A DNA stretch of 64,000 nt from Apus apus (taxonomy: Eukaryota > Chordata > Aves > Apodiformes > Apodidae): NCBI RefSeq assembly GCF_020740795.1, contig NC_067283.1, positions 46,613,659-46,677,658 of the forward strand. Reading direction: 5' to 3'. Positions 34,691-48,200 of this stretch are shown piece by piece. The notes under the pieces were generated by a model, which did not search any database, was not told the DNA's origin, and was given only the letters and a program-made list of their open reading frames with translations. Numbering within the stretch: position 1 is the stretch's first letter; each line of letters starts with the position of its first letter. The position numbers and the translations under genes are program-made.

Positions 34691-37600
34691 TGCTGGCTAC
34701 TGTGCCCTGCTGCTGCCTGGGTAGGTGAGGTTGGGAAGTGGCAGGGCTGGTGATATAGAGGCTTTCTCACCACCTTTTGGCTGGTAACCAAGGTGTTTGC
34801 TGGTGAATGGGCTACGCCGATGGAACTGCAGGCTGCTTTTCATCCCCCACGTTGGTGCTGACACTGGGCGAAGTTGCTATTCCAAGGCACTGAGAAAAAA
34901 AAAAAGGCAAAAAACCCCCCTACTTTGAAAACAGAAGAGTAAGTTGAAACAGATTTTCCAGGGAAAGAACACATTGAAATTGTTTTAGGATTACCTGTCC
35001 AAGTGCTAGTGCAATGGCTCTGTCTCTGGAAATAAAAACCTAACCAAACAAAACAACAAACAAACAAACAAACAAAACCCCTCAGTAATATTCCTGGTAA
35101 TTCAGATTCACTCTTTGCGTTTGGTGGGAAGAATGCTCACTGCTATTAGACTAATTAAATAGTCGACACTGAACTGTAGGTGCCTGGGAAAAGTATCACA
35201 ATCTTTCTGGGAAGGTACGATATAATAACAGTTCTGGTAGAGTCACATCAAACTCTTGAGAAACTCACTGTAGATAATGAGCTCCTGAGGGACCAGCCCA
35301 AAGCTTAATAGAAGAGAAAGGCAGAGAGCTTACTAATACATGCATATGCATAATTCATATCACTGAGGTACAAATATAAATGCAGACATTTAAGGCTGAT
35401 ACATTTGCCTGGTTGAACAAATACACGCCATAGGAGTTCATTTATGTTGAGCCGGTTTGGAATGTCAGTTCAGTTATCCAGGACTGCACAAATGGAGTGA
35501 GAGGTAGAGTGCATGCTTGTGCATATTTGTAGCAGCCAAACTTACTCTTTGTGTTCATGAACATACAAAAAGGCAACAACATACAAAACCTGATAGAGAG
35601 GAGAGGAATGTTTGCTGGAAATAAGAGAATAATGTTTGCTGGAAAGTTACACACATAATTCTGTGGGACCTCTGTGCTTTTTTATAAGGTCATATACTAG
35701 GTTTTTTGCAGTACTTCTGAAAATTGGTCACATCACAGTTTTGCCGTGAGTGGGTCAGGAACTGAACAGTACAAGGAGAGGATGAAGTTTTTTGCCTCAT
35801 TTATGTATGTGATCTCTAAACTGACTGCAAATGCCTGTTTGTTTTTCCTATTTAGCCATTGTAGTGTATGAAGAAATTCAGTGAAGCTACAGCATGGTGT
35901 CAAGTTGTTAAAGTCAGCAGTACTGCACTATGTATATATTTGGTTATAGACTTTTCAACACTGGCTTTCCCTCACTGTATTCCATAATACTAGCATGTAC
36001 AGTCCTTGGAAACTGTTTTCTGACTTACTGATGTTTTCTCCAGTGAAAGTCTGAAGTTGTGTGCAAGTTCCAGTCCTTGATACATTTATGTTAATTAATG
36101 GCATTTTAGAATTGTTTTGGGTGGAGATGAGACCACAAAGTTTGTTCAGCTTGAGCAATATGATAGCAGGACTCTGAGGTGAGTTGCCTGCAGTAACTTA
36201 GGCTGCATATTACTGACTGATGTGACACAAAAAGGAAAGAATCAGGGCTTGATTTGTTGGGTTCCAGGACCAGTGCTTTCTTTGGTTGTTGACCCTAGAC
36301 GTGCACCATGGATGTGCAGAGTGCTAACCACAGGAGGGCCTTGTGCTGCCATCTCAGGTGGGGTGAGAGATGCTGCTCTAATGTACGACTTCAGCCTTAG
36401 TTCACCAGGAAGGAAAGCACTTCAACTGCACCAGGGTTTGAGTGATGCTGCAAGTCTCTAAGTATAGATGCAAAACAGATATAAACCTAAAATGAACTGT
36501 GCATTGCAGCAAATGCTAATATAGATGCATCCGTAAGGTGGAAGCTGGATGATACCATTTGGACCAAATGCATGGATTGTAGATGTAAACCAGAGTCCTG
36601 AATATATTTTATGACAGCATGTTGTTCTGCTGCTATTTGTGTGTGTGTTGATTCAGACTTCAAATTTTTGGTATTTTGGTTTTTTTCAGATATTTTGAAT
36701 TTAGTAGTTTCTATCAAATTATCAAAATGTTTTCACTGTAGTCTCTTTTCACTGAATTTACATCCTACTTGGTAGGAAGATACACTCTGCTTAGAGTCAA
36801 CCCAGAAACCTGAGGGAGAAATTTTGGTCCTGGGCAGTGTTGCCTGGAAGTATAAGGAGTTTGGGTCCTCTGCCTTAAGACTGCTGACCTCCTTTCACAG
36901 AGCAGTGCCTCAAACTAGTATCTTAGTAATGAAGAGATACCAGGCTAATGTACCAGACCTAAAGAAAAGATCCAGTAGAAGCAAATCAGCAGAGGTGCTG
37001 CTGAGGAAATCTGCTTCAGAAGTGTTCTGGTATGAACCACATGCACTTGTCTTAGAATTACACATAATCCTGCAGTTGTGTGAAGAAGGAAAACAAGAGG
37101 AAAAGTTTCATTTTCAGGGAGTAGGGTTGGATTGTTTAGAAAATTAGGTTTCAGCCTGTATCCCCTGGAATTCAGGCAGTTGGTATAGAAGTTCTATACA
37201 GATCAAGGGGAAAACTTACTTCAAATTTGGTTCCCTGTGGTTTTAAGAAGATATGGCAAAGTGGAACAGATTCAAATCCAGAGTCACTTTCTAGGAGACC
37301 ACACAATCCGAAATCACTGGGGTTTTTGTATGGTTTTTGTTTGGCTTTTTTTCTCTTGACAGACCAAATTGATTCTCTGTGGAATTTGGTTATGTATTTT
37401 CCAAACTGACCACAAGATAAAGGCTTTTGTACGAGTTGAAAACTGGGAAAGGAACTCAAGGTTCTAGAAAAAAATGAGCAAGATGTGAAGTTTTTGTTCC
37501 TAACAAGTTCTCTGTGATTTCAGCAGTACTTTGAGAGGTATGGTAGAGCTTGAAAATGTGGGAAGATAAAGGCCTGTGTTGACAAGCACGAAATAAAAGT

Positions 37601-40600
37601 ACAGTAACTAGTTTCTCATGAAGAACAGGAAGTCTGTTTAATGCCTGCTTAGTGGAATGGTTTGGCATTTAGTACTCATCTTCCTTTTCCTTTATTGTCT
37701 GTGACATACCTGTGTTAGTCTGCCATGGATGTTTCAACTAAAAATGAATGAAAACAAATAGGATATAAAGATTAAGAGTTATGCATCGATGCAGGAGGGA
37801 GAGAATTAGACGTAGTGCTAGCTGTGCCTAAAGCATGTGAATTTGTTCCTAGCACTGTGCTTCTAATCCCTTCTCCTGTGAAGTATTTAAGTACATGGTT
37901 AAACCCCTGCATATGTCCAGAGAGGGATGACATAGCTTTAAAAAAGTCCCTAAATGTTCTGTCCTAACAGACCACTTGTTCTTTGAACTCATTCTTTGCT
38001 GTTTTGAGACCTCAGGGCTGTGATGTATCAGATTTTTTTCACATTTTAATGTCTAAAATGCAAAATTTCACTCAGCTTGTTGTTACTTTAGATACATGTC
38101 ACGAACCTCAGGGGAGTACTTGCTCTTCAGAGGAGAGGTTTGAAACAGACCTTGTGTTGTCCGCCATTCATACTTTAAGTACCTGCTTCATCAGATACTC
38201 TCTGCTGAGTAGCTGTAATAGCACTCCTGTCTATGAAACTAAAGTACATAGTAACAAGTACTGGAATTTGTTTCACATGGATGGGATTGTTAATTTTTTA
38301 AAATAATTTACCTTATTCAATAATTAATATTTATGTAGAAGTAACCAGTACAACACACTTCAATGTATATATTAGTTACATTTATTATTAAAATAGCCTA
38401 GTATGGAAAGGAAATACATCATACCTTTCAAAATACTTTATACTTTTCAGATGTCCACTCCACATCACTGCTTGGATTAGAAGTGTCTTTTCCACTGTGT
38501 GGCAAGAACAGAATCCTGTAGGAGAAACTGTTTGCTCTACAGTCCTCTCCTGTGAAAGGGGAATGTCTCACTAATCAACATTTGTCAAACAGTTTAAAAT
38601 CCCCAAAAGGAAATTCTATAACTGACAGGTATGACGTATTACCAGGTTGTGCTTCAAGCATTTGCATGTTTTCACCTATGCTAAAACCAGAATCAGAATT
38701 TAAAAATAGCAAAGTAATTTGAGACTAGCCAGACTGTACATCCAAGAAGGTTTTTTTTAGTGTCCTTCAGAAGAGATAGGGGCTTTCTGTTCGAGACATG
38801 AGTGGATAGGACAGCTGGAGTCTTGTTATTTCACTTCTTCTATTAAATTACACTTTGTAATATGGAAGGAAACTGAATTAACCTGGGTGCAAAATATGAA
38901 TTGTTATTCTGACAATTCTTATTTAAATGGAAATGCCAGAAATGTTTGCGGAAGCTGTAGATGCTCCAGAGCTGTTTTGAATGGCTGGAATGGAATGAAA
39001 AACAATGGTGATCTTTGGACAACAGCTTGGGCTGCATTGCAGCCAGCCGATGGAAGGAATTTGGTATAAGGATGTTGTAAAGAAGATACTTGGAGATCCT
39101 AGGGATTGCCCGCTGGATTAGGTCAATATTCCTCAGGTTTGACAAGGCTGGTCCTTTACTGATTTCTCAGCAATATTGCATGGATGTGTGAGAGGAGTGT
39201 TACCTGCCATGTGGCAGGAAAAAAAGCGTTACCCAGGAGGCACCTTAGTCTAACACTTAACATTCTGTGGCCTGGTATTTCCACACTCAGAAACACCTAC
39301 CTCTGTGACCACCGTAACTGAATTACAGCCTCTAGCAGGTCCAATTGATTCAATCTGTTCAACTTATTTAAAGGCTGAGGAAAAAGACACAGTTAACTCA
39401 GAGCTCTACTTTAAATACTGCTCAGTTGTCCCTTAGTGGGTGAGTCTTCCTGTAAAAAAGCAGAAGGACACTATTAAATTAAGATATTTTCATGAATTAT
39501 TAGTTAGAAATGCATTTTGAAAGCACTGGGAATTATGAACACACATGATAGAAAAGACTTATCACCCCAACAGAATAGCTAAATCTAAGGGGGATAATTC
39601 TTTGGAAGCAGACAAATCTTGATATATGCTACTCACTTTTTATTGTTTCTAGCTGTCTCCAAATTAGGATTTTCGAAATAAAAAAGATTGACTGTCTTCA
39701 GAGTAGAGTCTGGAATTACTTCAAACCAGCTGTTAACACAGTGCTGTGTGTCATGAAAGACACAGTATTATGAGGCATTTTTAAAAGTATGTTTTCAGGT
39801 TGACTTTCTAAAATTAACAAAGACTAATAATTGTGATTGTTCTGCATAGTAACAGTGTCTTAGGTTCACTGTTTGATAATACAAATATGTATGTTATATA
39901 TGCAGTAATGAAAAGGCACTCTGAACTAGGCAGGTGTGTGAAACAGAGGGGCACTATAGTGACTGTATTTCCTTTTCCTTTGTGTATTTCTACTCAAAGT
40001 ATTGTAATGGAAATGCACACTGCTTCGTTTTATTTTCTGATGATGTTCCTTCCTCCCTTTACTTCGTCATCGTCTGAAATCCAGGCTGAAAGAGCATGTC
40101 TGCCACTCGGATGCAGTGAGTAAAATACCTTCATCATTAAGTCAGTGGATGATGCTTTCTGTATAACCTGGGTCAAAAAGGAGGCCAAGGGAAGTGTGGA
40201 CTGTGAGGAGTTCCAGTTCCAAAGCTTAAGCAGTGTGTGAGGATGAAGTAGTGAGACTGGAGAGGTGAGTCCAGGGAGAAGGTAAGTGCTGTGGGGAGCA
40301 GGCTGCTGGAGGTGGACTGAGCTAAGAGCATTAGGAACCTGCTGATTTGTGTTTAAGAGAAGCAGACTGGATGTCTTAAGGCCTAGTTGTACCCCCTGTA
40401 TCCCCCCCAACTGACTGATGGTGGTGGTTGCCTGCATGGTGACGTGTTCAGTTTCTTTGGTTTTTGGCATTCAGTGATGTGCTCCACATGCAGCTGTTCA
40501 CGAGGACGCTGGGGTTCCCAGAGTGACCTCTCTGGGGGTGCAGTTGTACAAGGATGTTCACTGGGAGATGATGCCAGTGGGAGGACAGCCAAGCTGTACA

Positions 40601-43600
40601 CATTGTCCTCTTGTTCTGGCAATGCAATAGAGCATTCAGTGTTTGGGTGTGCATAGGCTCTGCTAAGTGCTTGTTTTCTACTTGATCAGGATAATCCATA
40701 CCTGAAATATTCATCAGTGTCCACGTAGTGTTGGGCCTGAAAATGCTCTTGTTAACATACCACTAATTGCAACAGATGGGTTTGCATTCTGTGACATTCT
40801 TCTCATAGAAAAGTTCAGGTCATTAACAATATACTCTCAAATCCTTCTTTGCATCCAGTAAAAAGGTGTTAAATCTCAGGTTTGGAGAGGAGGAAAAATG
40901 TCAAGTTGGTTACTAGTATATCAGAAATGGTGTTATCATCTCCAGCCATAAATCATATGATGATAATCTGTTTGATAAAGACATTTTGAAGTGGAATCAG
41001 TCACCAAATCCTAGAATACTACTAAACACAAGGTCCACACTTCAGATTAATCAATATGTAATACTTCAGGCATACTTTAACATAGTAAAGAGATTAATTC
41101 AGGTTAGTTTTTTGGTTTTGTCTTAAAACTCTTCTCTCAGAAGAGTCTGAGTCACTATCTTGAATATATTCAAGGCCAATCCTTTCATTTTTTTAAGTAA
41201 TGCTATTAGGATAATTACTAGAAGTGCACAATTAAATTCAAATGTACATCTTAATATATTTATTATTTGCATTTGTGAGAGGGAATAACTCCTGGAAAAT
41301 TATTTATCTGGTGAATATTCACCTTTTTATATTTTCATTACTAACCAAAAGAAAAAAGCAAGGAAGAATTCATATGACCAACAGAAATTAATCATGTTTC
41401 ATTAGAATCCTTGATAGAAGAAACAATGCCTGAGTGCAGAGAGCCAGGATTTGCACCTGAAGGCAGAAGCAGGTTGCATTTCTCTGATTTGAGCCCAAGG
41501 AGCAGCTTTCTAACCCCAGAGGAAAAAGAGGCTGACAGCAGCTGGTATGGTGTTCCTCAGTGGAGTTAATGACTAAGCAGGGTCACTGATGCCTTCTGTA
41601 CTACCTGTATTGTCAGGATAGCAGCAGCCACAGTACCACAGATCTTTCTCAGCTGCTCTGTTGAGTAGCCAAAGTATGTACTATTTTATGCTAGCTTTTT
41701 AATTATTTTTTTTCAAAATTTTTATTTCTAGTGTAATTTGTATATAAGACTTGACCATACTTTGACTTAAGGGCCAAATCCTGCTCCTCTAAAATACTGG
41801 CAGATAGAAATTTTCATTAAGGCTAAGCAGCAGTGTGCACATATTTGTGGGTGTGCAGGAAAGTGGTAACTGAGCTTTCCTTAGCACCGTGTTTTCTTCC
41901 CAGTCCACGAGAGCGCTCATGGTGCCGATTCTTTCCCCATCCTTTAATTTTTTCATCTTAAGCAGCATATTTGTATGAATGTTTTTTCCATGCCAAAAGA
42001 GATTTTAATTTATACAGAGGACAAGATATTTAACATTAAAATGCACTGGAAAGGTTAATAGAAATGAGAATTTTTTTGAGCAGGTTGCTAGTTTACAGAC
42101 TCTGCAGTGTTTGGCATGAAATATTTTGGTCAAAACAAAAGGAAAGGAAAAATCCTCAACTGGACTTTATTGCTACTAATATTTTACCCTGTTGAGGCTT
42201 GCTACTACATGGCTAGAGTAAGTTATTTTTAAGAATGCCCCAGTGAATTAGAGGCCTGCAAGCCATTTACTGCAGTGTTGGGACTTTGATGCTGATGGCT
42301 GATTGAAGATGGATCCAAGGCTTCTGAATCTTCAGGTTCCTGAACATTGTTGCCTGATTTGGTTTATCACACTGTTAAAAATTAAAATAGGTCTAATATA
42401 AAACCCTACCTCTATAGGCATTCTTAAACTTGGAGGTATTTTAAATACTGACAATTTGCAACATGCTTTATGAAAGGATGCACACAAACCTGGAGTTTGA
42501 GTAACAGGTATTCCGAAAGGGATTGCATTGTGACTGCATTGTCTCTGAAGCTGTTTACACAGTGGAATAGTCGTTTTAGTATTGAAAATAGTGAAAAAGA
42601 GGTGTTGGCTCTGCTTTGTGTCTCCACCAGGAAGCCACGATACCAGAAGAAGTATGGGACATTAATAGCCTTTTTGTATACTGATGTTGCAGTGTGTGTT
42701 TGCAGTTCATCACTCTTTGCTGTTTACAAGTTTTGCTGGACTTTTGGCTGTGTCTATTCTTCCGTACCCCTGAGGACACTTACTGTTAAGATGGATTTAG
42801 GATGTTTTTTCCCCAAGTACAAAATTGTACAAGAAAAACAAACATTCAATATTCAGAAGACACAAGGAACTGAAAGACGTTCTTCTAACAGTAATAATTT
42901 CTTGGGAAGGCAGATGCAGTGCAAATAGCATCATGCATTATGCATTTTGTCTAATACACTGCTCAATATCAAGGAAGGAAATCGATGGGGTGTTTCGTTA
43001 TGCCATTTTAGGAACAAACCTGAGCATGTGTCCTACTCAACTGGTTAGCTGTAAGACCTTACACTGCAAGGAATATACAGTCATATGCATTTCTAAAGGT
43101 CACTAAAAGCTGTAGATGTTGTAGATGTCCTTGGAAGATTATGAGCCACAGAAAAAATCTTTATGTCTCTAAATTATCTGTGCTCACAATGGCTTTAGTA
43201 CATTTTTCCACAGCTTTTTGTGATAGACCTCTCATTTTCCTTTTGCTTTTGTAACAGCTCTGGTGTTAGCCCTGAACCTTTTCTGAAGTTGAATGTAATG
43301 GGCTTTTTTCACCTTTTTCTTGGTTGCTTGACTTGCCTGGTTAACTTTTTTTAAAGGGAAAAATGACAAATAGTTTGATGTCATTACCTAACACAGTGAA
43401 ATGTACTAAGTGGGAGAAAAATAAGAGGAAGATTTTCATAGATCAGTTTGATTTTGTTTGCTAGTCCAAACATGATTAAGCCAGCTAGGGCTTATTCTTT
43501 TTCTCTCAGAAAAGCAGTAAATTATCTTCCTTTAGTCTTGCATAGTTATTTTCTGTCAGTGAACAGAATTTTGCCTTGTCCCTAGGACAGGCTACAAAAC

Positions 43601-44203
43601 CTAACACTTGACTGTGCTCTCCATCCTTAGCTTAATGTATCTGGAAATTATTTACAAGTAAAGTTTTAAGAAGAATAGGTATTACTGCCACATCCAGACT
43701 ATGTATAATCTTGGCACATAAAAGTTTGTATAACATCTGCCATTGTTATTTCCCCTTCTTACTGTCCTTCAAAATATGAACATTCCTTCATGGCTTTGAG
43801 ATGAATGCATACATAGAAGTGGGATAAGGACTTCAGATGCCAAGCTATGGAAGACGTCTGCCACCTCTGAGAAGCAGAAAATTCAAAAAGCATCCTTGTC
43901 CTTTTATACTGCATTGTTCTTATGCTCAGATCAACACAATGCTGACTTCAGGTGTCTTTCTCCACTTTCTGGTTGCTGCAGATTGCCTTCTTTGCAAGCT
44001 GTGTACAGAAGATGTCTCGGAGCATTTTAGGTTCAGTTCCAGGAGCCAGTAACCTTTTAGGCAAACAATGTTTTGAAGTATAACGTTTAGTTATTTGAGT
44101 CAGTTGTTACTGGGTTGGTTCATTGAACTAGGCTGGTGTCAAAAGATGACAGCAGGGTCATTTAGAAGTTTAGTTAATACAAGATTTTTTGCTTTGCCAT
44201 CCA
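34691..44203. other. Intergenic, upstream of CCK
   Basis: About 9.5 kb of AT-rich sequence without a supported gene. It contains a CAAA-type repeat (35044-35077) and a short 8-bp inverted repeat (37183-37199). Several open frames of 100-150 codons (for example 40030-40470 minus and 42470-42928 plus) have no recognisable motif or splice context and are treated as chance. Confidence 0.7.
35044..35077. repeat. CAAA simple repeat
   Basis: A low-complexity run of CAAA/CAAAA units. It has no associated element. Confidence 0.85.
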
Positions 44204-44208
44204 CACAG

Positions 44209-45214
44209 TGTCGTGGTTTGGGCCCAACACAACAAAAGAACATCCACATGGACGCTCACTCAACTCCCCGCAGCCCCCACACACACACTGAGGAGGACAA
44301 AGCTCATGGGTCAAGACAAAGGACAAGGAGGGTTCTTCACTGATTAAGGTCCCAGGCAAAACAGACTCAACTTGGGGAAAAAATAATAATTTCACACTGA
44401 TCAAACACAGACAGGACACAGACAACACCCAGAGCAGGGCTTGCATATGTCCCCCCACCCCTCCCTTCTTCCTGGGCCCAAATCACTTTGTTCCCGGTTT
44501 CTTTCCCTCCTTCCCCCCAGCAGCACAGGGGGACAGGGGATGGGGTTTAGAGTCACTTCACAGGCTGCTGGTTCCTGCTGCTCCTTCCTCCTCAGGAAGG
44601 AGGATTCCTTACAGTCCTTCCCTGCTTCCCCATGGGGTCCCTCCCATGGGAGAGAGTCCTCCACGAACCTCTCCTTCATGAGTCCTTCCCACAAAGTCCG
44701 GAGCTGCTCCAGCCTGGGCTTCCCACAGAGTCAAACTCCCCTGGCCTGGGGTCTTCCAAAACCGCATGATCAGAGTCCCCTGGCAGCAAATCCTCTGGCC
44801 ACAAAATCCAAGTCCACTGGCCAAGTTCACCCCTCCTGGCACCTTCAGGGAATGTTCCACCACGTTCCTCCACGAGTGCAGGGGCACAGCTGCCATCTCG
44901 CCATGGGTTGCAGGGAAACTTCTGCTCGGGCACCTTCTTCCCCTTCTTTATCACTAACCACCAGCACTGCTCTCCTTCCCCAGCACCACTCTCCTCCAGC
45001 ACAGCTCTTCTCCCCTCAAGTGCCTCTCTGCTCAGGTGTTATAGCTGTTTTTTCATATGTTAATTGCTGGGGTGCATCTGTTGTGCATCTGTTGTCCCTC
45101 TAGTGGATCTTTGGCTGGTTTTTGAAAGCTGGAGGAGTTCCTCAGCTTCTTACCGAAGCCATGCCTGGGGTCCTTCCCCTGCTACCAAAAAAAACACCAA
45201 ACCAAACCAGGACA
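44209..45214 (-). mobile_element. Solo LTR of an avian endogenous retrovirus with a 5-bp target-site duplication
   Basis: The element starts TGTCGTGGTTTGG and ends CCAAACCAGGACA, which are near-perfect terminal inverted repeats with TG...CA ends. It is flanked on both sides by CACAG (44204-44208 and 45215-45219), a 5-bp target-site duplication. At 1006 bp with no gag, pol or env it is a solo LTR. Read in reverse, its end part (CCCCAAGTTGAGTCTGTTTT, then CTTGACCCATGAGC) matches the ending seen in the LTR near 60 kb, so its orientation is minus. The GC-rich open frames inside it, up to 220 codons, are not viral genes. A 5-bp duplication and these termini suggest an ERVL-like or ERV1-like class; the exact family is not assigned. 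Confidence 0.93.
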
Positions 45215-45219
45215 CACAG

Positions 45220-48200
45220 GCATTTTGCTTTGTTTAATTTGTGGTAGTGCCTGGACTAATAGTAAAAATAGATTTTCTTTTTCTTTAACCTGATAGGAAA
45301 GACTGGACATGATAAATAATTAAATCTCTTGTTATTCTATCTACATTAATGTTTCGTATTCTTAGAGCTGTTAATTTATCCCATGTCTGAGAATACTCTG
45401 AAGTATCTGACAGAATTTAATTGTTTGCTTTTGCTCCATCCCTCTCATATTGATGGCAGAAGTCTGTGGTTGCTTAAGATCACACCATTTTTCAAAAGTT
45501 CAGTGTGCTGACATGTGCATAGAAAATCAAGGAGCAGACTGTGAAACTTCCCCTTTTGTTGCAAAGTCTATAGCAGTGGAAGTGGAAGGAAGCAATTTAA
45601 ATTGGTCTTGTCTTTTTCTTTGGAAATCTGTGTTCCTTGTACATTATAGATAAAAGGGTTGGCTGCAGCAGTTCTTACAAGTTTTGATGAGCTCTCAGAG
45701 GCTAAATATGAATGTTAGCTGGCAAGTGACATGTAGGGAATTTGTCAGTGTAGGCATATTCTCAGAGTGAGAGGTAAGTATTTCATCAGTACTAGGTACG
45801 TTCAAAACCAAAATGGCTAAAAGTATTTTTTTCAGCAGTTACTTTTTAAGTAACTGGAAATTAACACCATATGCCAAATGTATGGATTTGATCTTGAAAT
45901 GACAGCATTTCTCATTGTCTAGGAAGGGGCAAAGGAGAAAGAGGAAAACTGAAACAATGCTGTTGGGGAAGGGAGATTTCAATAGTCTTTGTGAGTTCAT
46001 AGGATGTTTTGTGAGAGTTGGATCTGAAGGAAAAAAAAGAGGTGAAGATAGCTCACAACTCTTTGATGAAATATTATTAAGGGTACAGTGAAAATACAAG
46101 TGTAGAAACCAACTTGCCTAAATTGTAAGTTCTTCATTGACCTTTAACACAAGGAAGAAGAATAACAGAGAAGTTGCAGTGCAGAGCAGATAGCGTGGAC
46201 AAGTCTCAAAGTGCAGTGTGGGTAAGCAGAGAAAAAAAACAGAAGGGTCAGTGAACAAATGAGATGCAATTAGTGAGGGACATCAAAAGTAACTGGAAAT
46301 CAATAAAAACTACATTAGTGATAAGACAAAGAATAATAAAAACTTGTCCACTACTGAGTCTGAGGATAAATACCTTGTAAGGTGTTACTTTTGTGTCAGT
46401 CTTCACTTAAAGCTCAATGGCAATCTTTCATAACTAATATTAAAGACAAATAAAGACAATCTCAACCTTTAGGGCCAAACACTAACTAGAAGTATCTGGT
46501 ATTTTAAAGTTGATGACAACTTCTGATCTGTTGATCAACTGACCAAAGCTATTTGAGTTATCTTGAAGATGTGATGAATAACAGAAAACATAATATAAAA
46601 CTGATATAAAACTGAATGTAGTGCATCTCATGTTGGTGGACAAAACCAGCATAATTTTAATCCCCAGAACAAATACCAATTCTGCTAAAACTTTATAAAA
46701 ACCTAGAGAGTAGTAAGACAAGTAAAAGCTTCTCCCTTTCTGCCATCTTCTTGCCTCCCTGCAAATGCAAGTAAAACAAGTGCAATTTAAAATGGCAAGT
46801 CAGAGTCTGACTTAGCAGTCGTAACCTGTGTAATTTGGCTTTGTGGCACTGTTACCCATATGCATCAGGAAAAGTTCCTGTAGTGACAGATGTAGAAATT
46901 ACTGGCATATTAGCCAACAGGAATACCCAGCTAGTACTTCAAAGACGCATTCTGGACTGTCAGGTGTAGGATCAAGGTATCAGGTTCTCACTGGAGAATT
47001 TCTTCCTGTCTTTGATTTCGTGTTTATTTCATATTAAGTATTGCCAGCTTAGTTTTAAGTGTTGAAGGAGTTTAGCCAGCAACATTCAGTAGCACACATG
47101 CAGTTTTACTTGCTGGGGGGGGTGTGTGTGTGTGTCTAAAGAATACTGAAGTATATATAAAAGGGAAATTTGCATTCACATATTATTTGATATTGAATAT
47201 AGGATGTACCACCAAGCCTATAATAAATGTTTATTAAAAGAAGGAATAAATACTGCATCACCTTCCAGTCCTAGATAGAGCTGTCTCATTCTATTTAATA
47301 AGCAGAGGAGGTTTATAGTGTTTGCCCAACCATTTCCCAAGGTACCTTTTTTTTTTTACTTGTCACAATATGACTTTATTGCTTCTTGTTGTGTTAAGGT
47401 CCTACATTGTCTTGTCTCTTCTCTGAGACAGATTAGTCAGCTGCTATGAATCAACGGACCTCCAGTGAAACTGTTGCAGCAACATTGATTTACAGCAGCT
47501 GAATATTGGCTCTTATTCTTTACAAATTGCTGATGTCATTAACTATTTAGAAGACAAGTTTCAGATATACAGTTCACTTAAGATTGTCTCATGTAGTTCT
47601 TGATGAATGCATTGAAGTCTCTAAATACTGTTATGGACTCATAAAACCTGATTCACATGCAGTTTCATCTGCACTGCATTGCAGCCATGGCTTAAACCAC
47701 TTTTGAAAGTCTTAATACTAAGAACACTCTGGCCTGATTGTGGTCGTTCAACACACTTAGCTGAATGGAATGAAAATATACTCATGTTTCATCAAAAAAG
47801 GAAAAAAAAGAACAAACTTAAGACATGCAACGAGTAAACAACAAGCTAAAGCTGTACACAATAAAATCCCATTATCAGATGCCACTGAATTTCTAACAGA
47901 TCATATACAATTGATATTGCTAAGCAAAAAGAGATTAACAGCAGGTCTGTAGAAATTGTAAACTGAAGAGAGAATAATACTATAAAAAAGCAGTGGAGAA
48001 AGGTCTTGTTTAAATTAAAGATAGAATGTTATTGTGGAAAGTGGCCAAGAAAGATGATATTTTACCCTTTTTCTCCTGTATGGCTCTTACCTTTATTCAC
48101 ACTAATTTCCCCATGCTTTTTTCTTTTCTTTATAATTTATGTGTTTTTGATTTCTGAATATGCTGCTTATTTCAACCAAAGCTGAGTGATTGTGATTTGC

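Noticed and set aside
33897..34724. 275-codon plus-strand open frame
   Set aside because: It is a chimera of CpG-island sequence and a frame of the CR1 fragment, not a gene.
44441..45103. 220-codon plus-strand open frame
   Set aside because: It lies wholly inside the solo LTR, antisense to the LTR orientation, in GC-rich low-complexity sequence.
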